From: JAENVU01 sp963756815
GTDB lineage: Bacteria > Actinomycetota > Acidimicrobiia > IMCC26256 > JAENVU01
Length of the DNA stretch: 64,000 nt
Direction of reading: 5' to 3'
Assembly: GCA_963756815.1 (NCBI GenBank)
Contig: CAVWPR010000004.1
Coordinates: 186,001 to 250,000, forward strand
The translations under genes were made by a program, and so were the position numbers. Positions 18,864 to 28,207 of this stretch are shown one piece after another (the stretch's first letter is position 1; each line of letters opens with the position of its first letter). The notes beneath the pieces are model-generated. The model was not told the DNA's origin, made no database searches, and saw only the letters and a program-made list of their open reading frames with translations.

Positions 18864-20108
18864 GAGCTGAGCGTAGAAGCTGAGCCGCTTCGAGGACGCT
18901 CCCGAGCCGGAGTCTCGGGTCGGGGCGGTGCGCCCGACCGACGCGGAGTCCCGGTGACTCAGGGTGTGGAGCCGCCCAGCCTCTCCAACACGAGCTGCGA
19001 GGCGCTCGAGCGGCTGGGTGAGCGCGAGCCGCACGTGATCGGCGGCCGCGGGACCGTAGAGACTCCCGGGCGCGACGAGCGTCCCGGCCTCGGCGAGCCG
19101 CGCCGCCAGCTCCCACCCGTCGTCGACCTGCTCCTCGGACCGCAGCCACAGGTAGAACGGTGCCGGTCCGCCGTCGTGCACCAGTCCGTGTGCGGCCAGA
19201 CCGTCGATCATGAGCTCCCGCCGTTCGACGTAGCGCGCGCGCTGCGCGGCGACGTGGGTGTCGTCGCCGAGCGCGGCGACCGCCGCCGCCTGGATCGGCG
19301 CCGGAGTCATGAGCCCCGCGTGCTTGCGCACCTCGCCGAGGTAGCGCACGAGGTCCGGGTCGCCCGCGACGAACCCGGTCCGGAAGCCGGCCATGTTCGA
19401 ACGCTTCGACAGCGAGTGCACGGCGAGGACGCCGTCGGCACCGGCGCCGAGCGCCGTCGAGGGCTCGCCCCCCGAGAACTCGGCGTAGCACTCGTCGGCC
19501 GCCACGACGATGCCGCGGGCGCGCGCCCATTCCACGGTCGCCGTGACCGTCTCGGCGGGCGCGACCGCCGCGGTCGGGTTCCCGGGCTCGTTCGTCCAGA
19601 GCAACAGTGCGCGCGCGACGTCGCCGTCGCTCACCATCGAGAGGTCGAGGTGCCAGTCGGCGTCGAGCGGCACCGGTACCGCGCGCAGACCGGCGAGCTC
19701 TGCGCCCATGGCGTAGGTGGGGTACGAGATCGCGGGATACAGCACCGTGTCCCGCGACGGATCGCGCATGCCGAGGAATCGTGGCAGCGACGCCACCATC
19801 TCCTTCGTGCCGATGCACGCGAGCACGTGCTCGGGCGGTACCTGCACGCCGAAGCGACGCGCCATCCAGCCCGCCGCGGCCTCGCGCAGGTCCTCGGATC
19901 CGATGGTGGGTGGATAGCCCGTGGCCCCCGGCGCCGCTGCGTCGAGCGCGGCGAGGACGACGTCGGGGACGGGGTCGACCGGGTTGCCCACCGAACAGTC
20001 GACGACGCCGCCCGGCACCACCGCGGCGAGGCGGCGGAACGCGTCGAGACGGTCGTGCGGGTACGGCGGCGGCACGTAGCCGGCCTGCGACAACCCTGCC
20101 TCGACCAT
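18864..20108 (-). CDS. dapC: Succinyldiaminopimelate aminotransferase (reads into dapD)
   Basis: A PLP-dependent class I/II aminotransferase that converts N-succinyl-2-amino-6-ketopimelate to N-succinyl-LL-DAP. It starts at 20108 (MVEAGLSQAGYVPPPYPHDRL). The PLP lysine lies in AVHSLSKRSNMAGFRTGFVAGD, and cofactor contacts are seen in WTNEPGNPTAA and DECYAEFSGGEP. The conserved domain ends near 18960 (LTQPLERLAARVGEAG). About 30 low-complexity codons then lead into dapD in the same frame. That linker contains an inverted repeat (GGTCGGG...CCCGACC) more like intergenic DNA. Confidence 0.88.
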
Positions 20109-20117
20109 GCGCCGAGA

Positions 20118-21465
20118 CTACCGGCGGGGGGCGACGTCGCCGTCGCTGCGGTCGACCGCGGTGACGAGGTCCGCGTAGCGACCGACGACCGCGTCGGGCA
20201 GCCGGGCGCGGACGCGTGTGCCGGTGTCGTCGTGGACCGTGACGAGGACGTCGCCGTCGCGGTGCAACGCGGGGAGCACATCGCCGCGTTCGTACGGAAT
20301 GTGCAGCTCGACGATCCGGGTGAGGGCGCGGAGCCGGTCACCGAGCCGGTCGAGCAGCGCCGGCACGCCCTCGCCGGTGCGGGCGGACACGACGAGCGCG
20401 TCGGGGTACTCCCGCCGGAGGTCCTCGAGGACCTGGACCTCGACCGCGTCGGCCTTGGTGAACACCAGCTGCTCGGGGAGCTCGCCGGCGTCGATCTCGC
20501 CGAGCACGGCGTGGACGGCGGCGATCCGCCCCCCGACGTCGGGGTCGCTCGCATCGACGAGGTGCAGCACGAAGTCGGCGTGCGCGACCTCCTCGAGGGT
20601 CGATCGGAACGACTCCACGAGCTGGTGGGGCAGGCGCCGGACGAAGCCGACCGTGTCCGAGAGGAGCACGGTCTCGCCCCCCGGCAGCCGCAGCCGGCGC
20701 GTGGCGGGATCGAGCGTGGAGAACAGGCGGTCCTCGACGAGCACGCTCGCGTGGGTGAGCCGGTTCAGCAGCGTGGACTTGCCCGCGTTCGTGTAGCCGA
20801 CGAGCGCGACGTTCGACGAGCGCGCGGCGCCGCCGCGCCTTGCGTTGCGTGTCGCGGGTCCGTCCGAGCCCGGCGAGATCGCGCTCCAGCTTGGTGAGCC
20901 GTCGCTGGATCCGCCGCCGGTCGACCTCGAGCTGGGTCTCACCGGGACCGCGGGTCCCGATGCCACCGCCCTGCTGCGAGAGCGTCAGGCCCCGTCCGCG
21001 CAGTCGGGGCAGGCGATAGCGGAGCTGCGCGAGCTCCACCTGCACCATGCCCTCCTGGCTGGCGGCGTGCTGGGCGAAGATGTCGAGGATCAGCGCGACG
21101 CGGTCGACGACGTCGCGCTCGAAGAGCCGCTCCAAGTTGCGCTGCTGCGCCGGCGTGAGCTCGTCGTCGAAGATCACGACGTCGACGTCGAGCGCCTCGG
21201 CGAGCTGCCGCAGCTCCTCGGCCTTGCCCTTGCCGACGTAGAGCGCGGGGTCGGGCGCGTCCCGCCGTTGCAGCTCGATCGCCACCGGTTCCGCGCCCGC
21301 GGTGTCGGCGAGGCGCGCCAGCTCGTCGAGGCTCGCTTCCGCCTCCTCCACCGAGTCCATGCCGAAGCCGGTACCCACGAGCAACGCACGCTGGCGGACG
21401 ACCCCGAGATCGACCTCGGTCGCCGTGAGCCGCCGCCGGCCGCGGTCGAGGTGACGCTGGCTCAC
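20118..21465 (-). CDS. hflX: Ribosome-associated GTPase HflX (one frameshift)
   Basis: Start GTG 21465 overlaps the dapF stop (GTGA). The N-terminal HflX domain shows ALYVGKGKAEEL, VDVVIFDDELTPAQQRNLE and the glycine-rich linker GGGIGTRGPGETQLEVDRRRI. A one-base break near 20840 separates it from the GTPase domain, which has GYTNAGKSTLLNRL (G1), LSDTVGFVRRLPHQ (G3) and VFTKAD (G4). HflX splits stalled ribosomes under stress. The restored length of about 449 residues is normal. Confidence 0.9.
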
Positions 21466-22293
21466 GCTCCACCCGCCAGTGCATCGAGGTCGACGTCGAC
21501 GTCGAACACGTGGACGACCGGGTCCACCGAGGCGCACCGTCGCACCGAGCTCGACGTCGAGCTCGCCTCCGGGCACCGTCACGCCGACGCGCTCGCCGAC
21601 CAGCCCGCGCCGGTGCATCACCGCGACCGCCGCGCACGCGCCCGTTCCGCACGACTGCGTCTCGCCCGCGCCGCGCTCCCACACCCGCATCCGCAGGCGG
21701 TCGGGCGCGTCCACCGCGACGAACTCGACGTTCACCCGGGCGGGGAAGCGAGCGTCGTGCTCGAGCACGGGACCGACGCGCGCGAGGTCGACGGTCGCCG
21801 GATCCTCGACCGGGATCACCCAGTGCGGATTTCCGATCCCGGCGGCGTCACCGGTGAAGGTCCGGCCGTCGACCGTCGCGGCGATGCCCTCGCCGCCGTC
21901 GGTCACCGGCACGCGCGCGGGCACGAACGTGACCGCGCCCATGTCGCACACGGCGCGCACGACGTCGCCACGCGCGTCGACCGCGAGATCGAGCGTCCGT
22001 CGGCCGCCACCCGTGTCGACCACGAGACGCTCCGGCGTCCCCATCCCCTCGCGGCGCGCGACCCACGCGAGGCACCGCGCGCCGTTGCCGCTCATCTCCG
22101 CGATCGAGCCGTCGGCGTTCGTGAGCGTCATCGTCGCATCGGCACCCTCGGTACCGGGTTCGAGCACCAGCACACCGTCGGCGCCGATGCCGGTGAACCG
22201 ATCGCAGAGCGCGACGGCCTGCCGCGCGGTCACGGGCGTGGTGGTCACCAGGAAGTCGTTCCCGGTCGCGTGGAGCTTGCTGAATCGCGTCAT
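21462..22293 (-). CDS. dapF: Diaminopimelate epimerase (frameshift near the 3' end)
   Basis: Converts LL-DAP to meso-DAP using two cysteines, seen in EMSGNGARCLAW and ETQSCGTGACAAVAV. The start is ATG 22293 (MTRFSKLHATGNDF), overlapping the miaA stop by ATGA. Near 21515 one extra C shifts the frame; restoring it gives the natural end LGGPVVHVFDVDVDLDALAGGA and a TGA at 21462. Without correction the gene reads into hflX. About 277 residues. Confidence 0.92.
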
Positions 22294-23210
22294 GGGCCGG
22301 CCCACCATGCCATCACCGCGTCGGCCTCCGGCGGGGTTTTCGTGCCGTCACCGAACCACTCGATGCGCCGGTCGCGCCGGAACCACGCCTCCTGGCGGCG
22401 GGCGAAGCGTCGTGTCCGGGTCTCGACCACCATCAGCGCGAGCTCGAGCGACGCGATCGATCCGCGCAGGTAATCGAGCACCTCCTTGTACCCGATCGCC
22501 TGCTTCGCCGTGCGGGACCACCGTGCCGACGAGAGGCGCCGCACCTCGTCGACGAGGCCGGCGTCGACCATCCGCGCCAACCGCGCGTCGATCCGGGCGC
22601 CGCCGACCATGCGGTCGACGTTGATGCCGGCGATGCGCACCGGGATCACGCGCGCGAGCGGCTCGTTGAGGCCGACACCGAACGACGAGAACGGCCGGCC
22701 GGTCGACTGGATCACCTCGAGCGCCCGCATGATGCGCCGCCGGTTGTTGGGCTCGATCCGCGACGCGGCCGTCTGGTCCCGCAGCGTGAGGTCCGTGTAC
22801 GCGCGGGCGAGGCCGTCGTCGCCCGGGTAGCGGGCGTCGATCAGCTCGCGCAGCTCCAGGTCCTCGGGCGGGAAGCACAGGTCGTCGACGACCGCGCGCA
22901 GGTAGAGCCCGGTGCCCCCGACGAGCAGCGCCCGTCGGCCCCGCCGCTCCACGTCCAGGATCGCGGCGCGCGCCTCGGCCTGGAACCGGGCGACCGAGAA
23001 GTCCTCACCCGGATCGGCGATGTCGATCATGTGGTGCGGCACACGGGCGCGGTCGGCCGGCGTCGGCTTGGCGGTGCCGACGTCCATGCCGCGGTACACC
23101 TGCATGGAGTCGACGGAGACGATCTCGACGTCACCGAGTCGCTCGGCGACGTTCAACGCGAGCTCGGACTTGCCCGCGGCGGTCGGGCCGACGAGCGCGA
23201 GGTGGGTGAC
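22290..23210 (-). CDS. miaA: tRNA dimethylallyltransferase
   Basis: Adds an isopentenyl group to A37 of tRNAs reading UNN codons, the substrate for MiaB. The P-loop LALVGPTAAGKSELALN is present, followed by DSMQVYRGMDVGTAKP and LVGGTGLYLRAVVDDL. No ATG, GTG or TTG in frame precedes the P-loop: the expected initiation point at 23210 reads GTC, probably a miscalled GTG. The next usable codon lies after the P-loop and would destroy function. The stop overlaps dapF by ATGA, and the miaB stop lies about 7 nt upstream. Confidence 0.88.
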   Translation of the reverse strand, partial: VTHLALVGPTAAGKSELALNVAERLGDVEIVSVDSMQVYRGMDVGTAKPTPADRARVPHHMIDIADPGEDFSVARFQAEARAAILDVERRGRRALLVGGTGLYLRAVVDDLCFPPEDLELRELIDARYPGDDGLARAYTDLTLRDQTAASRIEPNNRRRIMRALEVIQSTGRPFSSFGVGLNEPLARVIPVRIAGINVDRMVGGARIDARLARMVDAGLVDEVRRLSSARWSRTAKQAIGYKEVLDYLRGSIASLELALMVVETRTRRFARRQEAWFRRDRRIEWFGDGTKTPPEADAVMAWWAGP

Positions 23211-23216
23211 CGCGGC

Positions 23217-24594
23217 TCAGCCCGCCGTCACCGGGATGCGGGTGCGCGCGACGCGAGGTCCGTCGATCACCTCGACGAGCGTGCCGGCAAGCCAGTGGGG
23301 CGCGCCACGCGTGATCTCGACGCGCGCCGTCGTCCCGGGCGCGAGCTCCCCGACGAAATGGACGAGCTTGTTCTGCCGCGTCCGGCCCGCGGCGACGGTC
23401 GGGTCCTTCTTCGAGGGCCCCTCGACCACGACCGTCTCGATCCGGCCGACGCGCGCCTCGTGCGCGGCGAGCGCGTGGTGCTCGACGAGATCGGTGAGGC
23501 GGTGCATCCGCTCCCGCGCCACGGGCTCGGGGACGAAGTCGGCCTCCATCTCGGCCGCGGCGGTACCGGGACGCGGTGAGAACACGAACGTGTATGCGGC
23601 GTCGTACTCGCGCCGCGTCGACGAGCGCGAGCGTGGCTGCGAAGTCGGCCTCGGTCTCGCCGGGGAAGCCGACGATGATGTCGGTCGTGACCGCGAGATC
23701 GTCGATCGTCGCCCGCGCCATCGCGAGCTTCTCGAGGTAGCGCGTCGCCGTGTAGCCCCGCCGCATACGCGCCAACACGTGGTCGCTCCCCGACTGTACG
23801 GGGAGGTGGAGGTGCTCACACACGCTGTCGCACTCGGCCATGGCGACCGCCGTCTCCGCGCGCAGGTCCTTCGGGTGCGGCGAGGTGTACCGGACCCGGT
23901 CGATGCCCTCGACCGCGTCGACGGCGCGGAGCAGGTCGGCGAACTGCGGCGCCCACTGCCCGGCACCGAGGTCGCGCCCGTAGGAGTTCACGTTCTGGCC
24001 GAGGAGGGTGATCTCGGAGACGCCGTCGTGCGCGAGCTCGGTGACCTCCCGGACGATGTCGCCCATGCGCCGGCTGACCTCGGCACCACGTACGGCGGGC
24101 ACGATGCAGAACGCGCACGAGTTGTCACAGCCGATCTGGATCGTGACCCACGCGCTGTGGTCGACCTCACGGCGGGCCGGCAGCGCCGACGGGTACGCCT
24201 CGTGCTCCTCGAGGATCTCGACGATCGCCTCGCCGGTCCGGGCGGACTCCGCCAGCAGGGCGGGCGCGTGGGCGAGGTTGTGGGTGCCGAACACGACGTC
24301 GACGTGCCCGGCCCGCTCGACGATGAGGTCACGGTCCTTCTGCGCCAGGCACCCGCCGACCGCGATCTGCAGGTCCGGACGGCGCTCCTTCAGCGACTTC
24401 AGGTGGCCGAGGTGCCCGTACAGCTTGTTGTCGGCGTTCTCACGGATGCAGCAGGTGTTGAGGACCACGACGTCGGCGGCGTCGACGTCGTCGGTCGCCT
24501 CCATGCCCTCGGCGGCGAGCAGCCCGGCGATCCGCTCCGAATCGTGCTCGTTCATCTGGCACCCGAAGGTGCGCACGTAGAAGCGGCGGGTCAC
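23217..24594 (-). CDS. miaB: tRNA methylthiotransferase MiaB (one frameshift)
   Basis: A radical-SAM enzyme that adds a methylthio group to isopentenylated A37. Start GTG 24594 (VTRRFYVRTFGCQMNEHDSE). The UPF0004 domain has cysteines in TFGCQMN, NTCCIREN and VGGCLAQ; the radical SAM cluster is GCDNSCAFCIVP. A frame break near 23620 (after ATLALVDAAR) precedes the C-terminal part SPRPGTAAAEM and the TRAM domain (ETVVVEGPSKKD...VHFVG). About 458 residues restored. It sits just upstream of miaA, the preceding enzyme of the same pathway. Confidence 0.92.
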
Positions 24595-24631
24595 GACGGC
24601 CCATTCTACGGGGCTCGTAGGATTCGACCCG

Positions 24632-25367
24632 ATGCCACTCGGAGCGAGCGGGTGGGAGCTCGCCGGAGCCATGGCCATCGTCCTGCTGGGCGGGATGGTG
24701 CAGGGATCCATCGGCTTCGGGCTCAACCTCGTGGTCGTCCCGGTGCTGGCGCTGCTCATCCCCGGATCCGTGCCCGGCTCGGTGATCCTCATCAGCATGC
24801 CGATGACGCTCACGATGCTGCTCCGCGAGCACCACGCGATCGACTGGCTCGGCGTCCGGTGGATCGTCGCGGGTCGGATCCCCGGCACCCTCGTCGGGGT
24901 GGCGATCGTCGAGCGCGCTGACCGACACGCAGCTGGGCGTCGTCGTCGGGCTGGTGATCCTGCTGGGCGTCCTGCTCAGCGTCGTCCATCCGGGGATCCC
25001 GGTCCGGCGGAGCAGCGCGTCCGCCGTCGGCGCGGTGTGCGGGGTGACGGGGACCGCGGCCGGCGTCGACGGCCCGCCGCTCGCGCTCCTCTACCAGCGC
25101 GCCGAGCCGCACACGCTGCGGGCGACGCTCGCGACCTGCTTCCTCGTCGGTGCCGCGGTGTCCGGTACCGCGCTCGCCCTCAGCGGCGAGCTGACGGGGG
25201 AGCAGCTCGAGCTCACCGCGATCCTGCTCGTGCCGATGATGGCGGGCCTCGCGTTGAGCGGCGTCGTCGCGCACCGCATCCCGGCGCGGGCGCTGCGACC
25301 GATCGTGCTCGGCTTCGCCACCGTGGCGGGTTGCATCGCGATCCTTCGGCCCGTGCTCGCCGGCTGA
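24632..25367 (+). CDS. TauE/SafE (TSUP) family membrane transporter (one frameshift)
   Basis: A multi-pass membrane protein of about 244 residues, divergent from miaB. The first half (LAGAMAIVLLGGMVQGSIGFGLNLVVVPVLALL) has the TSUP repeat with its GxxQGxxGFG signature. After a one-base break near 24920 the second half continues with a related repeat (GVTGTAAGVDGPPLALLYQ). About eight hydrophobic segments are visible. The family exports sulfite, sulfoacetate or other anions; the substrate here is unknown. It occupies the position between recA and miaB where recX often lies. Confidence 0.82.
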
Positions 25368-25395
25368 CCGGCTGACCGGCTGACCGGCTGACCGG
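25361..25395 (+). repeat. 8-bp tandem repeat, four copies, stop codon in every copy
   Basis: CGGCTGAC is repeated four times from 25361 to 25392 and followed by a partial copy. The first copy contains the TGA of the TauE/SafE gene. Because the period is 8, the TGA triplets close all three forward frames in turn. Confidence 0.85.
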
Positions 25396-25494
25396 GACGC
25401 CGTCAGCGGTCGGCGTCCGCGGCCGGCCGAGAACGGTCGGGCGGGGACGGCTCGTGGCTCGTCCCCGCCCGGATCTGGTCCGTGACGCGGTGGG

Positions 25495-26559
25495 TCAGTC
25501 GATCTCGGCGTCCTGCGTCTGCGGCGGCGCACCGAGGAGGTCGATGACGTCGGCATCGGTCTCGTCGTCGAGGACGTCGTCGATGCCGGACTCCTTGCGG
25601 ACCTTCTCGCTGATCTCGAGCATCATGTCCAGGTTCTCGGAGAGGAACGTCTTCGCGTTCTCCCGACCCTGGCCGAGCTGCTCACCCTCGTAGGTGAACC
25701 ACGCGCCCGACTTCTTGATGATGCCGAGGTCCACGCCGATGTCGAGGAGCGAGCCCTCGCGGCTGATGCCCTTGCCGTACATGATGTCGAACTCGGCCTG
25801 CTTGAACGGCGGTGCGACCTTGTTCTTCACCACCTTCACCCGGGCGCGGTTGCCGACGACCTCCGCCCCGTCCTTGAGGGACTCGATCCGGCGGATGTCG
25901 AGGCGGACCGACGAGTAGAACTTCAGCGCGCGCCCGCCCGGCGTGGTCTCCGGCGAGCCGAACATCACGCCGATCTTCTCCCGCAGCTGGTTGATGAAGA
26001 CGGCGATCGTGCGGCTCTTGTTCAGGTTGCCGGTGATCTTGCGGAGCGCCTGGCTCATCAACCGGGCCTGCAACCCGACGTGGGTGTCGCCCATCTCGCC
26101 CTCGATCTCGGCGCGGGGCACGAGCGCGGCCACCGAGTCGATCACGAGCACGTCGAGCGCGCCCGAGCGGATCAGCATGTCGGCGATCTCGAGCGCCTGC
26201 TCCCCCGTGTCGGGCTGGGAGATGAGCAGGTCGTCCACGTTCACACCGATGGCCGACGCGTAGACCGGGTCCATCGCGTGCTCGGCGTCGATGTACGCGC
26301 ACGTCCCACCGTTGCGCTGCGCCTCCGCGACGACGTGCATCGCGAGCGTGGACTTCCCGGAGGACTCCGGACCGAAGATCTCCACGATCCGGCCACGGGG
26401 CAACCCGCCGATGCCGAGCGCCAGGTCCAGGGCGAGGGCGCCGGTGGGGATCGCTTCGACCCCGACGTTGCCCCGCTCACCGAGGCGCATGATGGCGCCC
26501 TTCCCGAACTGCTTCTCGATCTGGCCGAGTGCCATGTCGAGCGACTTGTCACGGTCCAT
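25495..26559 (-). CDS. recA: Recombinase RecA
   Basis: The DNA strand-exchange ATPase and LexA co-protease. ATG 26559 (MDRDKSLDMALGQIEKQFGKGAIMRL) follows AAGGAGT at good spacing; codons upstream are an open leader. The 354-residue length is normal. Walker A is GPESSGKST, Walker B is LDVLVIDSVAAL, and the loops show GEMGDTHVGLQARLMSQALRK and FINQLREKIGVMFGSPETTPGG. The C-terminus is acidic. A LexA box lies about 200 nt upstream. The gene is intact. Confidence 0.98.
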   Translation of the reverse strand: MDRDKSLDMALGQIEKQFGKGAIMRLGERGNVGVEAIPTGALALDLALGIGGLPRGRIVEIFGPESSGKSTLAMHVVAEAQRNGGTCAYIDAEHAMDPVYASAIGVNVDDLLISQPDTGEQALEIADMLIRSGALDVLVIDSVAALVPRAEIEGEMGDTHVGLQARLMSQALRKITGNLNKSRTIAVFINQLREKIGVMFGSPETTPGGRALKFYSSVRLDIRRIESLKDGAEVVGNRARVKVVKNKVAPPFKQAEFDIMYGKGISREGSLLDIGVDLGIIKKSGAWFTYEGEQLGQGRENAKTFLSENLDMMLEISEKVRKESGIDDVLDDETDADVIDLLGAPPQTQDAEID

Positions 26560-26760
26560 TCGTGCCGACTCCTTCTGGGTTCCACCCTCGGGTGGCTCGT
26601 GCCCCGCCTGCGACGGCGGGCGCTGTGGGGTTCGGGGAAGGGCGTTGCACCACCGTCGCCGGTGACCGGAGGGACCGTACGACGAGGGTGTGACACTCGG
26701 TTCCGGCAGACCTCCAGGAAACCACATCCGTGGAGTTCCACCGGTGTGGTGCACCCTAGA

Positions 26761-26776
26761 CCGAACGTTCGTTCGT
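26761..26776. promoter_or_regulatory. LexA box upstream of recA
   Basis: CCGAAC-GTTC-GTTCGT matches the SOS box seen at lexA. It lies about 200 nt before the recA start and about 105 nt before the small rightward ORF at 26882, so it could serve both. Confidence 0.75.
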
Positions 26777-26881
26777 GGCAAGCACCGCACCACGGCCCCG
26801 CCCGACCGTCCGGGTGATCTCGAACCGACACCACGAGAAATTCCCATCCCCGCCGACGGTCGGCTCCGAAGTCCGGACGTG

Positions 26882-26980
26882 ATGTCCAACCGCTTCCTCC
26901 GCAGCCCGCTCCGATTGGCGTTCGCGGCCCTCGTGATCGTCTCGCTGGCGGTCGCGACGGTGAAGCAGCTCGGTCACTGA
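26882..26980 (+). CDS. Possible 32-residue single-pass membrane protein
   Basis: ATG 26882 gives a basic N-terminus (MSNRFLRSPLR) followed by one hydrophobic helix (LAFAALVIVSLAVATVKQ) and a stop. The ribosome site is weak (CGGA). It lies divergent from recA, and a perfect 16-bp hairpin terminator follows 26 nt later, which supports a short transcript. Function unknown; I rank it as possible rather than established. Confidence 0.4.
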   Translation: MSNRFLRSPLRLAFAALVIVSLAVATVKQLGH

Positions 26981-27006
26981 TTCCGACCTGACCTCCCCAC
27001 ACCCCC

Positions 27007-27042
27007 GACGGTGCCCCGCCTCCCCAGAGGCGGGGCACCGTC
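27007..27042. terminator. Perfect 16-bp hairpin
   Basis: The 16 bases at 27007-27022 (GACGGTGCCCCGCCTC), a 4-nt loop and their exact reverse complement at 27027-27042 form a strong hairpin after the small ORF at 26882-26980. No long T-run follows. Confidence 0.7.
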
Positions 27043-27127
27043 GCGCCGGCTCGCGATTGCCCGCCACGGCGGCAGATCGACACGACGACCGACCCGGCGA
27101 CCGACCCCGGACGACGGATCGCGCGAG

Positions 27128-27170
27128 CGAGGGCGGGAGCCCGATGGTTCCCATCGCGCTCCCGCCCTCG
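27128..27170 (-). terminator. Long hairpin downstream of tatA
   Basis: Two arms of about 20 bp (27128-27147 and 27151-27170) pair perfectly except for one C-C mismatch, around a 3-nt loop. It starts about 20 nt beyond the stop of the leftward tatA gene and is probably its terminator. Confidence 0.7.
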
Positions 27171-27190
27171 TGTCGTGCTCGCCGACCGGG

Positions 27191-27349
27191 TCAGGCCGGC
27201 GGTGTCACCTTGCCCTCCTCGACGCCGCGCTCGAACTCACGCTTGGATTCGCCGAGCGATCGGGCGAGCTTGGGGAGCTTCGCCGATCCGAACACGAGCA
27301 CGACGATGGCGAGGACGATGAGGAGCTCTGGGGCTCCGAGACCGAACAT
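27191..27349 (-). CDS. tatA: Sec-independent translocase TatA/E-type protein (first copy)
   Basis: A 52-residue protein, ATG 27349, with the TatA plan: short start MFGLGAPE, one membrane helix LLIVLAIVVLVFGSAKLPKLARSLGES including the FG hinge, and a charged amphipathic tail. TatA oligomers form the pore for folded Tat substrates. It follows two exported ferritin-like genes on the same strand. A second TatA-like protein and TatC lie 3 kb away in the same island. Confidence 0.88.
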   Translation of the reverse strand: MFGLGAPELLIVLAIVVLVFGSAKLPKLARSLGESKREFERGVEEGKVTPPA

Positions 27350-27392
27350 GGGGACTCCTTCTGGGGATTCGGGGTCGCGGGACGACCCGTGA

Positions 27393-28207
27393 CTACGCGC
27401 TGATCTTGTCGCTCAGTGGTCGGGCACCGTCGGTGCTCGCAAAGCTGTTCGGCACCGGGTACTGACCCAGGACGAAGTTCAGGATGGCCGAGTGCTGCAT
27501 CTCGACGGGCTGGATCGAGGCCGAGACCTTGATCCCGGCGACGTCCTTGATGAGACCGATGCTCTCGAGGTAGGTCGCGGCCGCGACGTCCTCCAGCTGG
27601 AGCGCGAGCTTGGCGAGCCCGGGTACGTCGGTGACCTTGGCGAAGGCCGGATCGATGACGCCCATCTTCACGGTCTCGTCGACACCCGTGACCTTGGCCT
27701 TGCCGGCGCCCGTGAGCACGCCGTTCCACGCGTCGGCATGGTCCTGGTGCTGCTTCTGCGCGGTCGTCGCGAAGGTGACGACGGCCGGCGGCACCGTTCC
27801 GAGCTTGCCCATCGTCGCGGCATCGATGCCGGCCTGGTAGGTGGCGACCGCGAGGTTCTCGAGCGACGTTGCGAGCGCCGCGATGGCGAGGTCGCCGGTC
27901 AGCTGGCCCGATCCCGACGCAGCCGGCTTCGTCGTCGTCGAGGGCTTCTTCGAGCTCTTCGATCCGCTCGACGAGCCACACGCGGCGAGCACGGCCGCGC
28001 CCAGCGCCATGCCGGTCCCGGCCAGGAAGCCTCGCCGGGACGGCGTGAACGACGACAGCCGCTCGGTCGCACGTTCGTGGTTCTGCTCGATCCAGTCGGC
28101 GACACCCTGGTACATGCCGGGGAGGGTCTCGTCGTGCATCTCTCGAGCTCGTTCGTCATCACGGTGAGCTCGCGCTCACTGATCTGCATCGGGTCGTGAT
28201 CGGTCAC
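27393..28207 (-). CDS. Tat-exported ferritin-like lipoprotein (one frameshift)
   Basis: Start GTG 28207 (MTDHDPMQISERELTVM) overlaps the stop of the upstream paralogue (GTGA). A frame break near 28140 joins it to the rest of the protein (LPGMYQGVADWIEQNHERATERL). A twin-arginine signal and lipobox follow (SRRGFLAGTGMALGAAVLAAC), then a Ser/Lys/Thr linker. The C-terminal ferritin-like four-helix domain carries Glu/His motifs (SLENLAVATYQAG, KQHQDHADAWN, LEDVAAATYLESIG, EMQHSAILNF). About 271 residues restored. Iron or manganese binding is predicted from the family; the activity is unknown. Confidence 0.82.

Noticed and set aside
26560..26889. Longer RecA start at 26889
   Set aside because: The extra 110 codons are unlike RecA, and the strong AAGGAGT before ATG 26559 decides the start.
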